From: Clostridia bacterium
Lineage (GTDB): Bacteria; Bacillota; Clostridia; Oscillospirales; CAG-382
Length of the DNA stretch: 6,015 nucleotides
Reading direction: 5' to 3'
Assembly: GCA_017613815.1 (NCBI GenBank)
Contig: JAGADB010000091.1
Span: forward strand, 1 to 6,015
Part shown: positions 1 to 5,320 of the stretch, in pieces
How positions within the stretch are numbered: the first letter of the stretch is position 1
Layout: each line of letters opens with the position of its first letter
The notes under the pieces: generated by a model
Seen by the model: the letters and a program-made list of their open reading frames with translations, nothing else
The model's database searches: none
Told to the model about the DNA's origin: nothing
Made by a program: the position numbers and the translations under genes

Positions 1-138
1 GAATATCTTGTAACTGTCTTCAATCAGCCCCGATTTTTTTGCACAGTCCGCGCAAAGATGCGTTTCCGTGATGTTTCCGTTATCGTTGGCCCTGTAATGA
101 AACGTGGCCTGTTTTTTCTGACATGATTGACAAAGCAT
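1..138 (-). CDS. mcsA: McsA, zinc-finger activator of the McsB arginine kinase (N-terminal 46 residues; runs off left edge)
   Basis: The visible protein begins MLCQSCQKK and carries two CxxC pairs, C3/C6 and C29/C32, the latter in HLCADCAKK. This is the first zinc-finger module of McsA. In Firmicutes McsA binds and activates the protein-arginine kinase McsB, which marks proteins for ClpCP and inactivates CtsR; it is cytoplasmic. The gene follows ctsR by 16 nt on the same strand, the classic ctsR-mcsA-mcsB-clpC order, so mcsB and clpC are expected beyond the left edge (inference). I chose the ATG at 138-136 because an AAAGGA Shine-Dalgarno lies 8 nt upstream. The in-frame ATG at 147-145 overlaps that site and would add only MIY. 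The rest of the protein, including any C-terminal UVR motif, is outside the window, so completeness cannot be judged. Confidence 0.9.
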   Translation of the reverse strand, partial: MLCQSCQKKQATFHYRANDNGNITETHLCADCAKKSGLIEDSYKIF

Positions 139-146
139 ATATATCA

Positions 147-152
147 TCCTTT
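147..152 (-). promoter_or_regulatory. Shine-Dalgarno AAAGGA that fixes the mcsA start
   Basis: AAAGGA on the minus strand lies 8 nt before the ATG at 138 and just downstream of the ctsR stop codon at 157-155. It favours start 138 over the ATG at 147, and its closeness to the ctsR stop suggests translational coupling of mcsA to ctsR. Confidence 0.7.
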
Positions 153-154
153 CA

Positions 155-625
155 TTAATAGTTGTAATTTCTGAGTGCGAGTATAAATGATTTCATAATG
201 TTTGCGCGTAAAGCGTCTCTGTAATTAGCGTCGCATAAAGAAAGCGCCCGGTCGTTTATAACCGAATAAATGAGTTTAAGTTCTCTTTCCGTAATAATTT
301 CAGCGTCGTACAGAGATATAAGAATAGCTTTTGCGCTCTGCGCGTCGATGCTGTCTCCTACTGCCGCAAGGGAATGCATAAGCATTGCCGCGGAGTTGTC
401 AAAGTTTACCTTAGTAATTTTTACATAACCGCCGCCTCCTCGCTTGCTTTCTACGATATATCCTCTGTTTGTATTGAATCTTGAAGTAATTACGTAGTTT
501 ATCTGGCTGGGAACGCATCCTACGGTGTTTGCAAGCTTGTTTCTCTGAAGCTCAAGCTCGCCGCCGCTTTCTTTCAGCATTCTTTCAATAATTTCCGCTA
601 TCTGTTCTGTTAACGGGTTGCCCAT
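155..625 (-). CDS. ctsR: CtsR, transcriptional repressor of class III heat-shock genes
   Basis: CtsR is a dimeric winged-helix repressor that binds tandem heptads upstream of clp genes and its own operon, releases on heat stress, and is inactivated by McsB-McsA. The protein shows the family signature: a helix-turn-helix around VGCVPSQINYVI (residues 35-46 from the ATG at 625), then RGYIVESKRGGGGYVKI, the glycine-rich beta-wing (residues 54-70). The C-terminal half matches the CtsR dimerisation/McsB-recognition region in length. From this ATG the protein is 156 aa, normal for the family, and the wing arginine becomes residue 62, the numbering reported for the McsB-phosphorylated arginine of the Geobacillus protein. 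A longer frame opens at an in-frame GTG (634), but that GTG sits in the only plausible Shine-Dalgarno (GAGAGTGA) for the ATG. Gene order with mcsA and the operators upstream confirm the call. Confidence 0.96.
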   Translation of the reverse strand: MGNPLTEQIAEIIERMLKESGGELELQRNKLANTVGCVPSQINYVITSRFNTNRGYIVESKRGGGGYVKITKVNFDNSAAMLMHSLAAVGDSIDAQSAKAILISLYDAEIITERELKLIYSVINDRALSLCDANYRDALRANIMKSFILALRNYNY

Positions 626-647
626 TTTCTTCACTCTCTTTCGTTCG

Positions 648-664
648 TTTGACTTTCCTTAACC
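648..664 (-). promoter_or_regulatory. CtsR box 3 (operator in the ctsR leader)
   Basis: On the minus strand this reads GGTTAAG-GAA-AGTCAAA, matching the CtsR consensus RGTCAAA-NAN-RGTCAAA at 12 of 14 heptad positions with the right 3 nt spacer. It lies just downstream of the predicted ctsR transcription start and in the opposite orientation to boxes 1 and 2. Binding here would act as a roadblock or help cooperative repression (inference). Confidence 0.6.
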
Positions 665-673
665 TTTGATTAC

Positions 674-702
674 AGTATACACGCAAGGTCAATAAAAGTC
701 AA
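674..702 (-). promoter_or_regulatory. Vegetative (sigma-A type) promoter of the ctsR-mcsA operon
   Basis: Minus strand: -35 TTGACT at 702-697, a spacer of exactly 17 nt, and -10 TATACT at 679-674. Each hexamer differs from the consensus at one position. The predicted start is near 667, giving a leader of about 40 nt. The -35 lies inside CtsR box 1, so repressor binding would exclude RNA polymerase, as known for CtsR-controlled promoters. Confidence 0.82.
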
Positions 703-703
703 A
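687..703 (+). promoter_or_regulatory. CtsR box 1 (operator overlapping the ctsR -35)
   Basis: The plus strand reads GGTCAAT-AAA-AGTCAAA, 13 of 14 heptad positions of the CtsR consensus with the canonical 3 nt NAN spacer. It covers the -35 hexamer of the ctsR promoter, which supports direct autoregulation. Confidence 0.88.
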
Positions 704-719
704 GTTAAACAAAGTCAAA
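703..719 (+). promoter_or_regulatory. CtsR box 2 (operator upstream of the ctsR -35)
   Basis: The plus strand reads AGTTAAA-CAA-AGTCAAA, 13 of 14 heptad positions with a 3 nt spacer. It shares base 703 with box 1, so the four heptads start at 687, 697, 703 and 713. It also contains a second TTGACT-type hexamer on the minus strand. Confidence 0.78.
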
Positions 720-885
720 CTGCAAGCAAAAACGGCGTAAATTTCAAAATTTAAGTATGTTTTCTCTGTTTTTCAGCACTATTCTCATTATTTTGAATTA
801 TTTGACTTTCGCAAAAAACAGTTGCGGCGGGGTATAAAAAACATTGGTAAAATGAGTAAAAAACACTTTATTTTTTATATATTTA

Positions 886-894
886 TGATATAAT
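886..894 (+). promoter_or_regulatory. Extended -10 promoter element of the VanY-type carboxypeptidase gene
   Basis: The sequence TGATATAAT is a perfect extended -10 (TGnTATAAT), with -10 hexamer at 889-894. No good -35 stands at the right spacing; TTTATT at 867-872 is a poor match with a 16 nt spacer. The likely start is near 901, about 26 nt before the ATG. The rest of 720-885 holds no gene; it is A/T-rich DNA with one isolated CtsR-like half-site (801-807). Confidence 0.6.
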
Positions 895-926
895 ATATGT
901 AAGTTTACGTATCCGGAGGTAAAGAG

Positions 927-2240
927 ATGTCCGCAAGGCGAAATAATTACGAAAACGATTACAACGAGCGCGATAAAGCGTTCATGGAACTTAATAAAAG
1001 AAAGATGGCTAAAGAGAAGAAAAGAAGAAATGCCGCAATTCTCTTAAAATTTATGCAGGCGCTTGTTCTTGCTCTTTTTGGCGTAATACTTTTCACCGCA
1101 GTTATGGTGTTTGCTCTTTCACGCGATTTTTCCAAATCCCCGGAACAATTCAATTACACCTTGTCAACTGTAATCGACGGGAAAAAGAACGCCTTAAAGG
1201 ATTTTTCGGTTTATGAAAACGAGTGTTATTTTTCCCTCGGCGACTTTGCGGATAAACTCGGATATAAAATAGTGGGCGACGTAAACGTAATGACCGCTTC
1301 GTTTGAAAACGGCGACAGAGTCAGATTCAACATCGGAACAGATATCGTTGAAATAAACGGCAATAAAAAGTTTCTCGGACACAACATTTATTTTTCCGCA
1401 AAAGACGCAAACGTCTACGTCCCGGTGGAGTTCTTTGAAAACACTTTTGACGGAATAGTACTGAATATAAGTAAAAGCGGCAAAAAGATAGATTACACAA
1501 TAGAATTTTCAAATGAAGAAAAGACGCTTAAAATTACCGATAATCTTCCCACAAACCCTCTCGACAAATCGCTTTACGTTTTGCAGTCTTCACCCGAAAG
1601 CGATTTTATCGCCGACCTTTCGGCTTATGAAATGTATATGAATCCCGAGGATTCCGAGGAATATATACGCCTTATAAACACGTCTCATCCTCTCGGTGCG
1701 GATTACGTGCCCGGGGACCTTTGCGGCGTTGTTGATACAAGAAACGACAGAGCTCAGCAGAAGATGAGAGAATATGCCGCAAAGGCTCTTGAAGCCATGT
1801 TTATTGAGATGAGGGCAAACGGATATACGGACGTTTCGGTAACAAGCGCATACCGTTCGTACGACTATCAGTCGCAGCTTTTTAATAATTCTTTGAATTC
1901 TTTCAGACAGTACTACGATTATAATACCGCGTACGCGAAAACGGCGGCTCAAATCGCCATTCCAGGAACGAGCGAGCACCAGAGCGGACTTTGCGCCGAC
2001 CTGCATAATCTGCCCGCCGCGTCCCAGCAGTTTGAGTCAAAAGACGTATATAAATGGCTTGTAAGTCATTGCGCCGATTTCGGATTTATTCTGAGATACC
2101 CGAAGGATAAGTCGGATATCACGGGTATAATATTCGAGCCGTGGCACTACCGCTACGTCGGAAGGTATTATGCACAGAAGATAATGAAGAGCGGACTGTG
2201 CCTTGAAGAATTCTGCGAACAGAACGGAGTCGGAATTTAA
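927..2240 (+). CDS. Membrane-anchored VanY-type D-alanyl-D-alanine carboxypeptidase with copper-amine-oxidase-like stalk domain
   Basis: A predicted zinc D,D-carboxypeptidase (peptidase M15B/VanY, LAS fold) that removes terminal D-Ala from peptidoglycan stem peptides outside the membrane. Order of parts: a highly charged cytoplasmic tail (1-38), one membrane segment (about 44-64), a copper-amine-oxidase-N-like domain (about 80-185; FSLGDFADKLGY and NVYVPVEFF resemble its beta repeats), a linker, and the VanY domain (about 246-415). Zinc ligands are H351 and D358 in SEHQSGLCAD and H407 in EPWHYRYVG. The catalytic Glu is E404, and SAYRS (307-311) holds the conserved substrate-site Arg. All key residues are present, so it should be active. 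The start is firm: GGAGG at 915-919 lies 7 nt before the ATG. No vanS/vanR or van ligase genes are nearby, so a housekeeping wall role is likelier than glycopeptide resistance. It ends directly against spoIVB. Confidence 0.88.
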   Translation: MSARRNNYENDYNERDKAFMELNKRKMAKEKKRRNAAILLKFMQALVLALFGVILFTAVMVFALSRDFSKSPEQFNYTLSTVIDGKKNALKDFSVYENECYFSLGDFADKLGYKIVGDVNVMTASFENGDRVRFNIGTDIVEINGNKKFLGHNIYFSAKDANVYVPVEFFENTFDGIVLNISKSGKKIDYTIEFSNEEKTLKITDNLPTNPLDKSLYVLQSSPESDFIADLSAYEMYMNPEDSEEYIRLINTSHPLGADYVPGDLCGVVDTRNDRAQQKMREYAAKALEAMFIEMRANGYTDVSVTSAYRSYDYQSQLFNNSLNSFRQYYDYNTAYAKTAAQIAIPGTSEHQSGLCADLHNLPAASQQFESKDVYKWLVSHCADFGFILRYPKDKSDITGIIFEPWHYRYVGRYYAQKIMKSGLCLEEFCEQNGVGI

Positions 2241-3392
2241 TCAGACGGTTAAATCCGGCATTTCGGACAGCATATTTTCAATAAATATTCCGTATCCCTT
2301 CGTGGGGTCGTTTACAAGCACGTGCGTTACCGCGCCGATAAGTTTTCCGTTTTGAATTATAGGGCTTCCGCTCATTCCCTGAACTATGCCTCCGGTAAGC
2401 GACAGAAGTTTTTCGTCGGTTACTTCAACCGAAAAGCATTTGGTGCCGTCGGAATACTTGTCTATTTTGGAAAGGAAAACCTCGTATTCTTTTATACCTT
2501 TTCCGTCGGCGTTTACGAGAACATATGCTTTTCCGGGATATATTTCTTCTCTTGAAGCCACTTCAAGAGCACCGTATAAAGATTCCGGATTTTTATCGAG
2601 TACTCCGAAAACACCGAAATCGGTATTTTTTATAAGAACCCCTTTCTGCAGCGTGTCGAATATTCCTTTTAGCTCACCGGGAGTTCCGTATTTACCCTTT
2701 GTGATTTCGGTTATGTCGACGTCTACGACTGTTGCGCGGAGCAGCGGCATAAGAGAACCCGTGTCTATATCGCATATCCCGTGTCCCAAACCCGCAAAGG
2801 TTTTGTTTTCGGGATTATAGTAGGTTATAGTTCCGATTCCCGCTGTGCTGTCCCGCACCCAGATTCCCGTCTTGTATTTTCTGTCGGAGACTGACAGTAC
2901 AGGCTTTAATTCGGTATAGTAATCGTTTTCGTTTCTCATATATTCGACAAAAAGGATATTTCCGTTTGATTTTTCTATCGTATCAGCGAGTTCCTCAACG
3001 GTATTTATCTCTTTTCCGTTTACTTTTGTTATTATGTCGTCTTTTTTAAGCCCCGACGTTTCGGCGGGATTTATAAATCCGTCTTTCGTTTCTATATCGG
3101 TGTTTCCGATAATTATAACGCCTTTGGTGAAAAACTTTACTCCGAAAACGTCTCCGCAGGGGACAAGCTTTAAGCCTTCGCTGCTTATTGTCTCTATATT
3201 ATCATTAAATAAGTTTTCGTTATATACGTTTTTACTTGCTATTTCCTCGTAAAAAACGGAATTTATAACCGTTTTCGACGTTGAATTGTCATAAATTTTA
3301 TGCGATAAAACGACGTTCGCCAAAACGAGCGCGGAGAATGCGATAATTGAAATAATTTTCAGTTTTTTCGGTATATTTCGCCGGTATTTCAT
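2241..3392 (-). CDS. spoIVB: SpoIVB, sporulation intramembrane-signalling serine protease (S55)
   Basis: SpoIVB is made in the forespore, crosses to the intermembrane space and cleaves SpoIVFA, licensing pro-sigma-K processing (known from Bacillus subtilis). The 383 aa protein has an N-terminal signal-anchor (about 12-30), a PDZ domain (about 85-165; INPAETSGLKKDDIITKVNGKEI) and an S55 peptidase domain (about 172-380). The triad is visible: H204 in GLGHG, D326, and S341 in GMSGSP. The D-to-S spacing of 15 matches the Bacillus D363/S378 pair. The C-terminus AVTHVLVNDPTKGYGIFIENML is highly typical. I start at the ATG at 3392 because AAAGGA lies 8 nt upstream and the signal-anchor follows at once. 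The open frame extends to 3527, but that extra 45 residues lack a ribosome site and cover a sporulation-like promoter. The gene stands alone on this strand here; spo0A and recN, its usual neighbours, are not in the window. Confidence 0.95.
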   Translation of the reverse strand: MKYRRNIPKKLKIISIIAFSALVLANVVLSHKIYDNSTSKTVINSVFYEEIASKNVYNENLFNDNIETISSEGLKLVPCGDVFGVKFFTKGVIIIGNTDIETKDGFINPAETSGLKKDDIITKVNGKEINTVEELADTIEKSNGNILFVEYMRNENDYYTELKPVLSVSDRKYKTGIWVRDSTAGIGTITYYNPENKTFAGLGHGICDIDTGSLMPLLRATVVDVDITEITKGKYGTPGELKGIFDTLQKGVLIKNTDFGVFGVLDKNPESLYGALEVASREEIYPGKAYVLVNADGKGIKEYEVFLSKIDKYSDGTKCFSVEVTDEKLLSLTGGIVQGMSGSPIIQNGKLIGAVTHVLVNDPTKGYGIFIENMLSEMPDLTV

Positions 3393-3400
3393 TGTTATTT

Positions 3401-3406
3401 TCCTTT
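3401..3406 (-). promoter_or_regulatory. Shine-Dalgarno AAAGGA that fixes the spoIVB start
   Basis: AAAGGA on the minus strand lies 8 nt upstream of the ATG at 3392, the same motif and spacing as at mcsA. The in-frame ATG at 3527 has no purine-rich site at a suitable distance, so this site decides the start. Confidence 0.75.
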
Positions 3407-3447
3407 CCGTTATATTTGCGCATTGTTTTGCGCGTTTTTTCACTTTA

Positions 3448-3477
3448 TAATATTTGATTTTCTCAATGTTTATATGC
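3448..3477 (-). promoter_or_regulatory. Candidate sigma-G/sigma-F-type promoter of spoIVB
   Basis: Minus strand: -35 GCATA at 3477-3473, an 18 nt spacer, and -10 AATATTA at 3454-3448. The Bacillus sigma-G consensus is roughly GHATR, 17-18 nt, CATNHTA, so the -35 fits fully and the -10 at 6 of 7. The predicted start near 3441 gives a leader of about 50 nt. Forespore control of spoIVB is established in Bacillus; use here is inferred. In A/T-rich DNA such matches can arise by chance. Confidence 0.45.
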
Positions 3478-3591
3478 GTTGAAAAAACTATATTGTCTGT
3501 TATATTTTGAAAAGCGGACAAGTTCATTATATTACCGAAACGGTTTTTGACTTGTCGAAAACTGTTGCACTCGTTTTTAACTATTTTTCAC

Positions 3592-3620
3592 TTTACAAAG
3601 CAATCAATTTTTGATAAAAT
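3592..3620 (+). promoter_or_regulatory. Vegetative promoter of the methyltransferase-hslO-miaB operon
   Basis: -35 TTTACA at 3592-3597, a 17 nt spacer, and -10 TAAAAT at 3615-3620 preceded by TG (extended -10, TGATAAAAT). The predicted start is near 3627, 28 nt before the methyltransferase ATG. It points away from spoIVB, making the 3393-3654 gap a divergent promoter region. Confidence 0.65.
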
Positions 3621-3654
3621 ATTATGATAGATTTTTTCATGGAAAGATGCGGAT

Positions 3655-4422
3655 ATGAAGAATAAAGGATACGGAAAATATTTTGTAAAAGCATACGATT
3701 TGCTTAATACGGAAATAAATTACACCGAATGGTGCGATTTTTACGAAAAATGCTTTGAAAAAGCGTCAAAGCCCGTTAAAAACGTATGCGAAACTGCTTG
3801 CGGCACCGGAAACCTCGCAATAGAACTGTCAAAAAGAGGGTATAACGTTACCGCCCTCGACATATCGGAAGAAATGCTTTCCGAAGCTGACAAAAAAGCG
3901 TTTGACTCAGGTGTTTCAAACATCCGCTTTACTCTTCAGGATATGTGCGATTTCAAGCTTTATACAAAGCCGCAGGCGGTAATCTGCATGGCTTCAAGCA
4001 TAAACTGCTTAAAAACGAACGTACAGCTTGAAGAAGCTTTTACAAGCGCATATAACGCTCTCGACGACGGCGGAGTATTCATTTTCGACGTAAGCACAAA
4101 GAAGAAATTCGAAACCGTCTATGCGGACAACGCTTATATTCTCGAAGATGAAAAGGTTTTACTTGCTTGGCAGAATTATTACAATACGAAAACAAAAAGA
4201 TGCGACTTCTACCTTTCATTTTTCTTTGAGAACGAAAACGGAAGCTATGACAGATACGACGAGGTAAGCGGTGAAAAAATGTTTACCGAAAAAACAATAG
4301 TAAAAACGTTAAATAAAGCAGGATTTAATGACGTTTCTGTATTTTGCGGACTTGATTTTTCAAAAGGAAACGAAAATACAGACGACAGACTCATTTATCT
4401 TTGCAAAAAGGAAGAGAAATAA
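3655..4422 (+). CDS. Class I SAM-dependent methyltransferase, substrate unknown
   Basis: A soluble 255 aa protein with the Rossmann-type methyltransferase signature: motif I ETACGTGN (46-53), the acidic residue D69 in VTALDISEEM that would bind the SAM ribose, LQDMCDF (94-100) near the adenine pocket, and the motif DDGGVFIFDVST in the middle. The N-terminus (GYGKYFVKAYDLLNTEINYTEW) resembles the widespread Firmicutes YqeM-like group (Methyltransf_25 type), but I cannot name the substrate. GGAAAG at 3641-3646 lies 8 nt before the chosen ATG; the ATG at 3647 is out of frame and soon stops. It is first in an operon with hslO (4 nt gap) and miaB. A role in RNA or small-molecule methylation is possible, but the sequence does not say which. 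Confidence 0.85.
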   Translation: MKNKGYGKYFVKAYDLLNTEINYTEWCDFYEKCFEKASKPVKNVCETACGTGNLAIELSKRGYNVTALDISEEMLSEADKKAFDSGVSNIRFTLQDMCDFKLYTKPQAVICMASSINCLKTNVQLEEAFTSAYNALDDGGVFIFDVSTKKKFETVYADNAYILEDEKVLLAWQNYYNTKTKRCDFYLSFFFENENGSYDRYDEVSGEKMFTEKTIVKTLNKAGFNDVSVFCGLDFSKGNENTDDRLIYLCKKEEK

Positions 4423-4426
4423 TTAA

Positions 4427-5320
4427 ATGCAGCATAACGAAAACACGATTACAAGGGCAATGACAACTTGCGGCAGCGCGAGAATAATCATTATAAACTC
4501 TAAAAATATGGTAAACGATGCAATAAAGTATCACCGCCTTTCGCCGACAGCTTCCGCCGCCCTGGGAAGAACGCTTACCGCGTCGTCCATGATTGGAATA
4601 ATGCTCAAAAACAAAGGGGATACCGTAACCGTTTCCTTTGACGGAGACGGCGTATGCGGTAAGGTTCTTGCCGTTGCCGACTACTACGGCAACGCGAAAG
4701 GCTACGTTCAGTATCCGCAGGCGGATTTGCCGCTCAATTCAAAGGGCAAACTCGACGTCGCGGGCGCTATAGGAAACGGAAACCTTTATATAATCAGAGA
4801 AGAAGGCAAAAACGAGCCCTACGTCGGAATGACTCCTATCGTTTCGGGAGAAGTTGCTGAGGATATAACCGAATATTTCGCAAAAAGCGAGCAGATTCCG
4901 ACGGTCTGCGCTCTCGGCGTGCTTGTCGGAAAAGATTATTCCTGCCTTTCGGCAGGCGGATATATGATTCAGCTTTTGCCTGGCGCGGAGGATTCCTTTA
5001 TAGACCGGCTTGAAAAGAGAATTGAAAACGCCGTTCCCGTTTCCACACTCTTTTCTACGGGAAAGACAAACGAAGAATATTTAAAAGATATTTTGGGCGA
5101 CATAGAGTTCGATATATTCGACGAAGCAGAAGTTTCTTATCTCTGCGACTGCAAAAAGGAACGCGTCGACCGCGCTCTTATAAGTATCGGAAAGAACGAG
5201 CTTTCGCAGATGATAGAGGAAAATAAGGATATCGAGGTTTCCTGCCAGTTTTGCGATAAAATATACAAATACACCCCGGAAGATTTGAAAAAACTTCTCG
5301 AAAAGGCGTCGTCAAAATGA
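4427..5320 (+). CDS. hslO: Hsp33, redox-regulated holdase chaperone
   Basis: Hsp33 is a cytoplasmic ATP-independent chaperone that switches on when oxidative stress plus unfolding releases its zinc and forms disulfides. The 297 aa length is normal. The N-terminal domain carries family landmarks such as LSPTASAALGRTLTASSMIG, DGDGVCGKVLAVAD and VQYPQADLPLNSKGKLDVAGAIG. The C-terminal redox switch is complete: C240-D-C242, then C273-Q-F-C276 (CxC...CxxC), so the protein should be redox-competent. It starts 4 nt after the methyltransferase stop. Its ribosome site is weak and lies in the end of the upstream gene (GGAAGAG about 4410-4416), suggesting translational coupling. Its stop overlaps the miaB start by ATGA. 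No CtsR box lies near this operon, so it is not obviously part of the class III regulon. Confidence 0.96.
   Translation: MQHNENTITRAMTTCGSARIIIINSKNMVNDAIKYHRLSPTASAALGRTLTASSMIGIMLKNKGDTVTVSFDGDGVCGKVLAVADYYGNAKGYVQYPQADLPLNSKGKLDVAGAIGNGNLYIIREEGKNEPYVGMTPIVSGEVAEDITEYFAKSEQIPTVCALGVLVGKDYSCLSAGGYMIQLLPGAEDSFIDRLEKRIENAVPVSTLFSTGKTNEEYLKDILGDIEFDIFDEAEVSYLCDCKKERVDRALISIGKNELSQMIEENKDIEVSCQFCDKIYKYTPEDLKKLLEKASSK

Noticed and set aside
626..634. GTG start for CtsR at 634, adding MKK to the N-terminus
   Set aside because: The GTG is part of the best Shine-Dalgarno-like stretch (GAGAGTGA) for the ATG at 625, has no ribosome site of its own at good spacing, and CtsR numbering fits the ATG.
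810..826. CGCAA/TTGCG hairpin upstream of the carboxypeptidase gene
   Set aside because: A 5 bp stem with a 7 nt A-rich loop is weak, has no T tract, and no gene ends nearby that would need a terminator.
899..908. GTAA-gt-TTAC inverted repeat just after the carboxypeptidase -10 as an operator
   Set aside because: Four-base arms are too short to support a binding site in A/T-rich DNA.
959..1512. Short minus-strand frames opposite the N-terminal half of the carboxypeptidase
   Set aside because: They are opposite a gene with a firm start and continuous domain structure; no ribosome sites or recognisable motifs.
1590..2006. 138-residue open frame on the minus strand inside the carboxypeptidase gene
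   Set aside because: It lies opposite a well-supported VanY domain, its translation resembles no family, and it lacks a convincing ribosome site.
927..2240. Glycopeptide-resistance (van) gene reading of the VanY homologue
   Set aside because: No vanR/vanS, vanH, D-Ala-D-Lac ligase or vanX gene is present around it, and the stalk-domain architecture differs from the resistance-cluster VanY.
2254..2267. TCCG/CGGA hairpin near the convergent stop codons as a terminator
   Set aside because: The stem is only 4 bp with a 6 nt loop, there is no adjacent T run, and it lies inside spoIVB coding sequence.
2322..2820. Two overlapping plus-strand open frames inside spoIVB
   Set aside because: They are antisense shadows of the conserved S55 protease domain, rich in Ser/Pro/Phe as expected from the reverse of this codon use.
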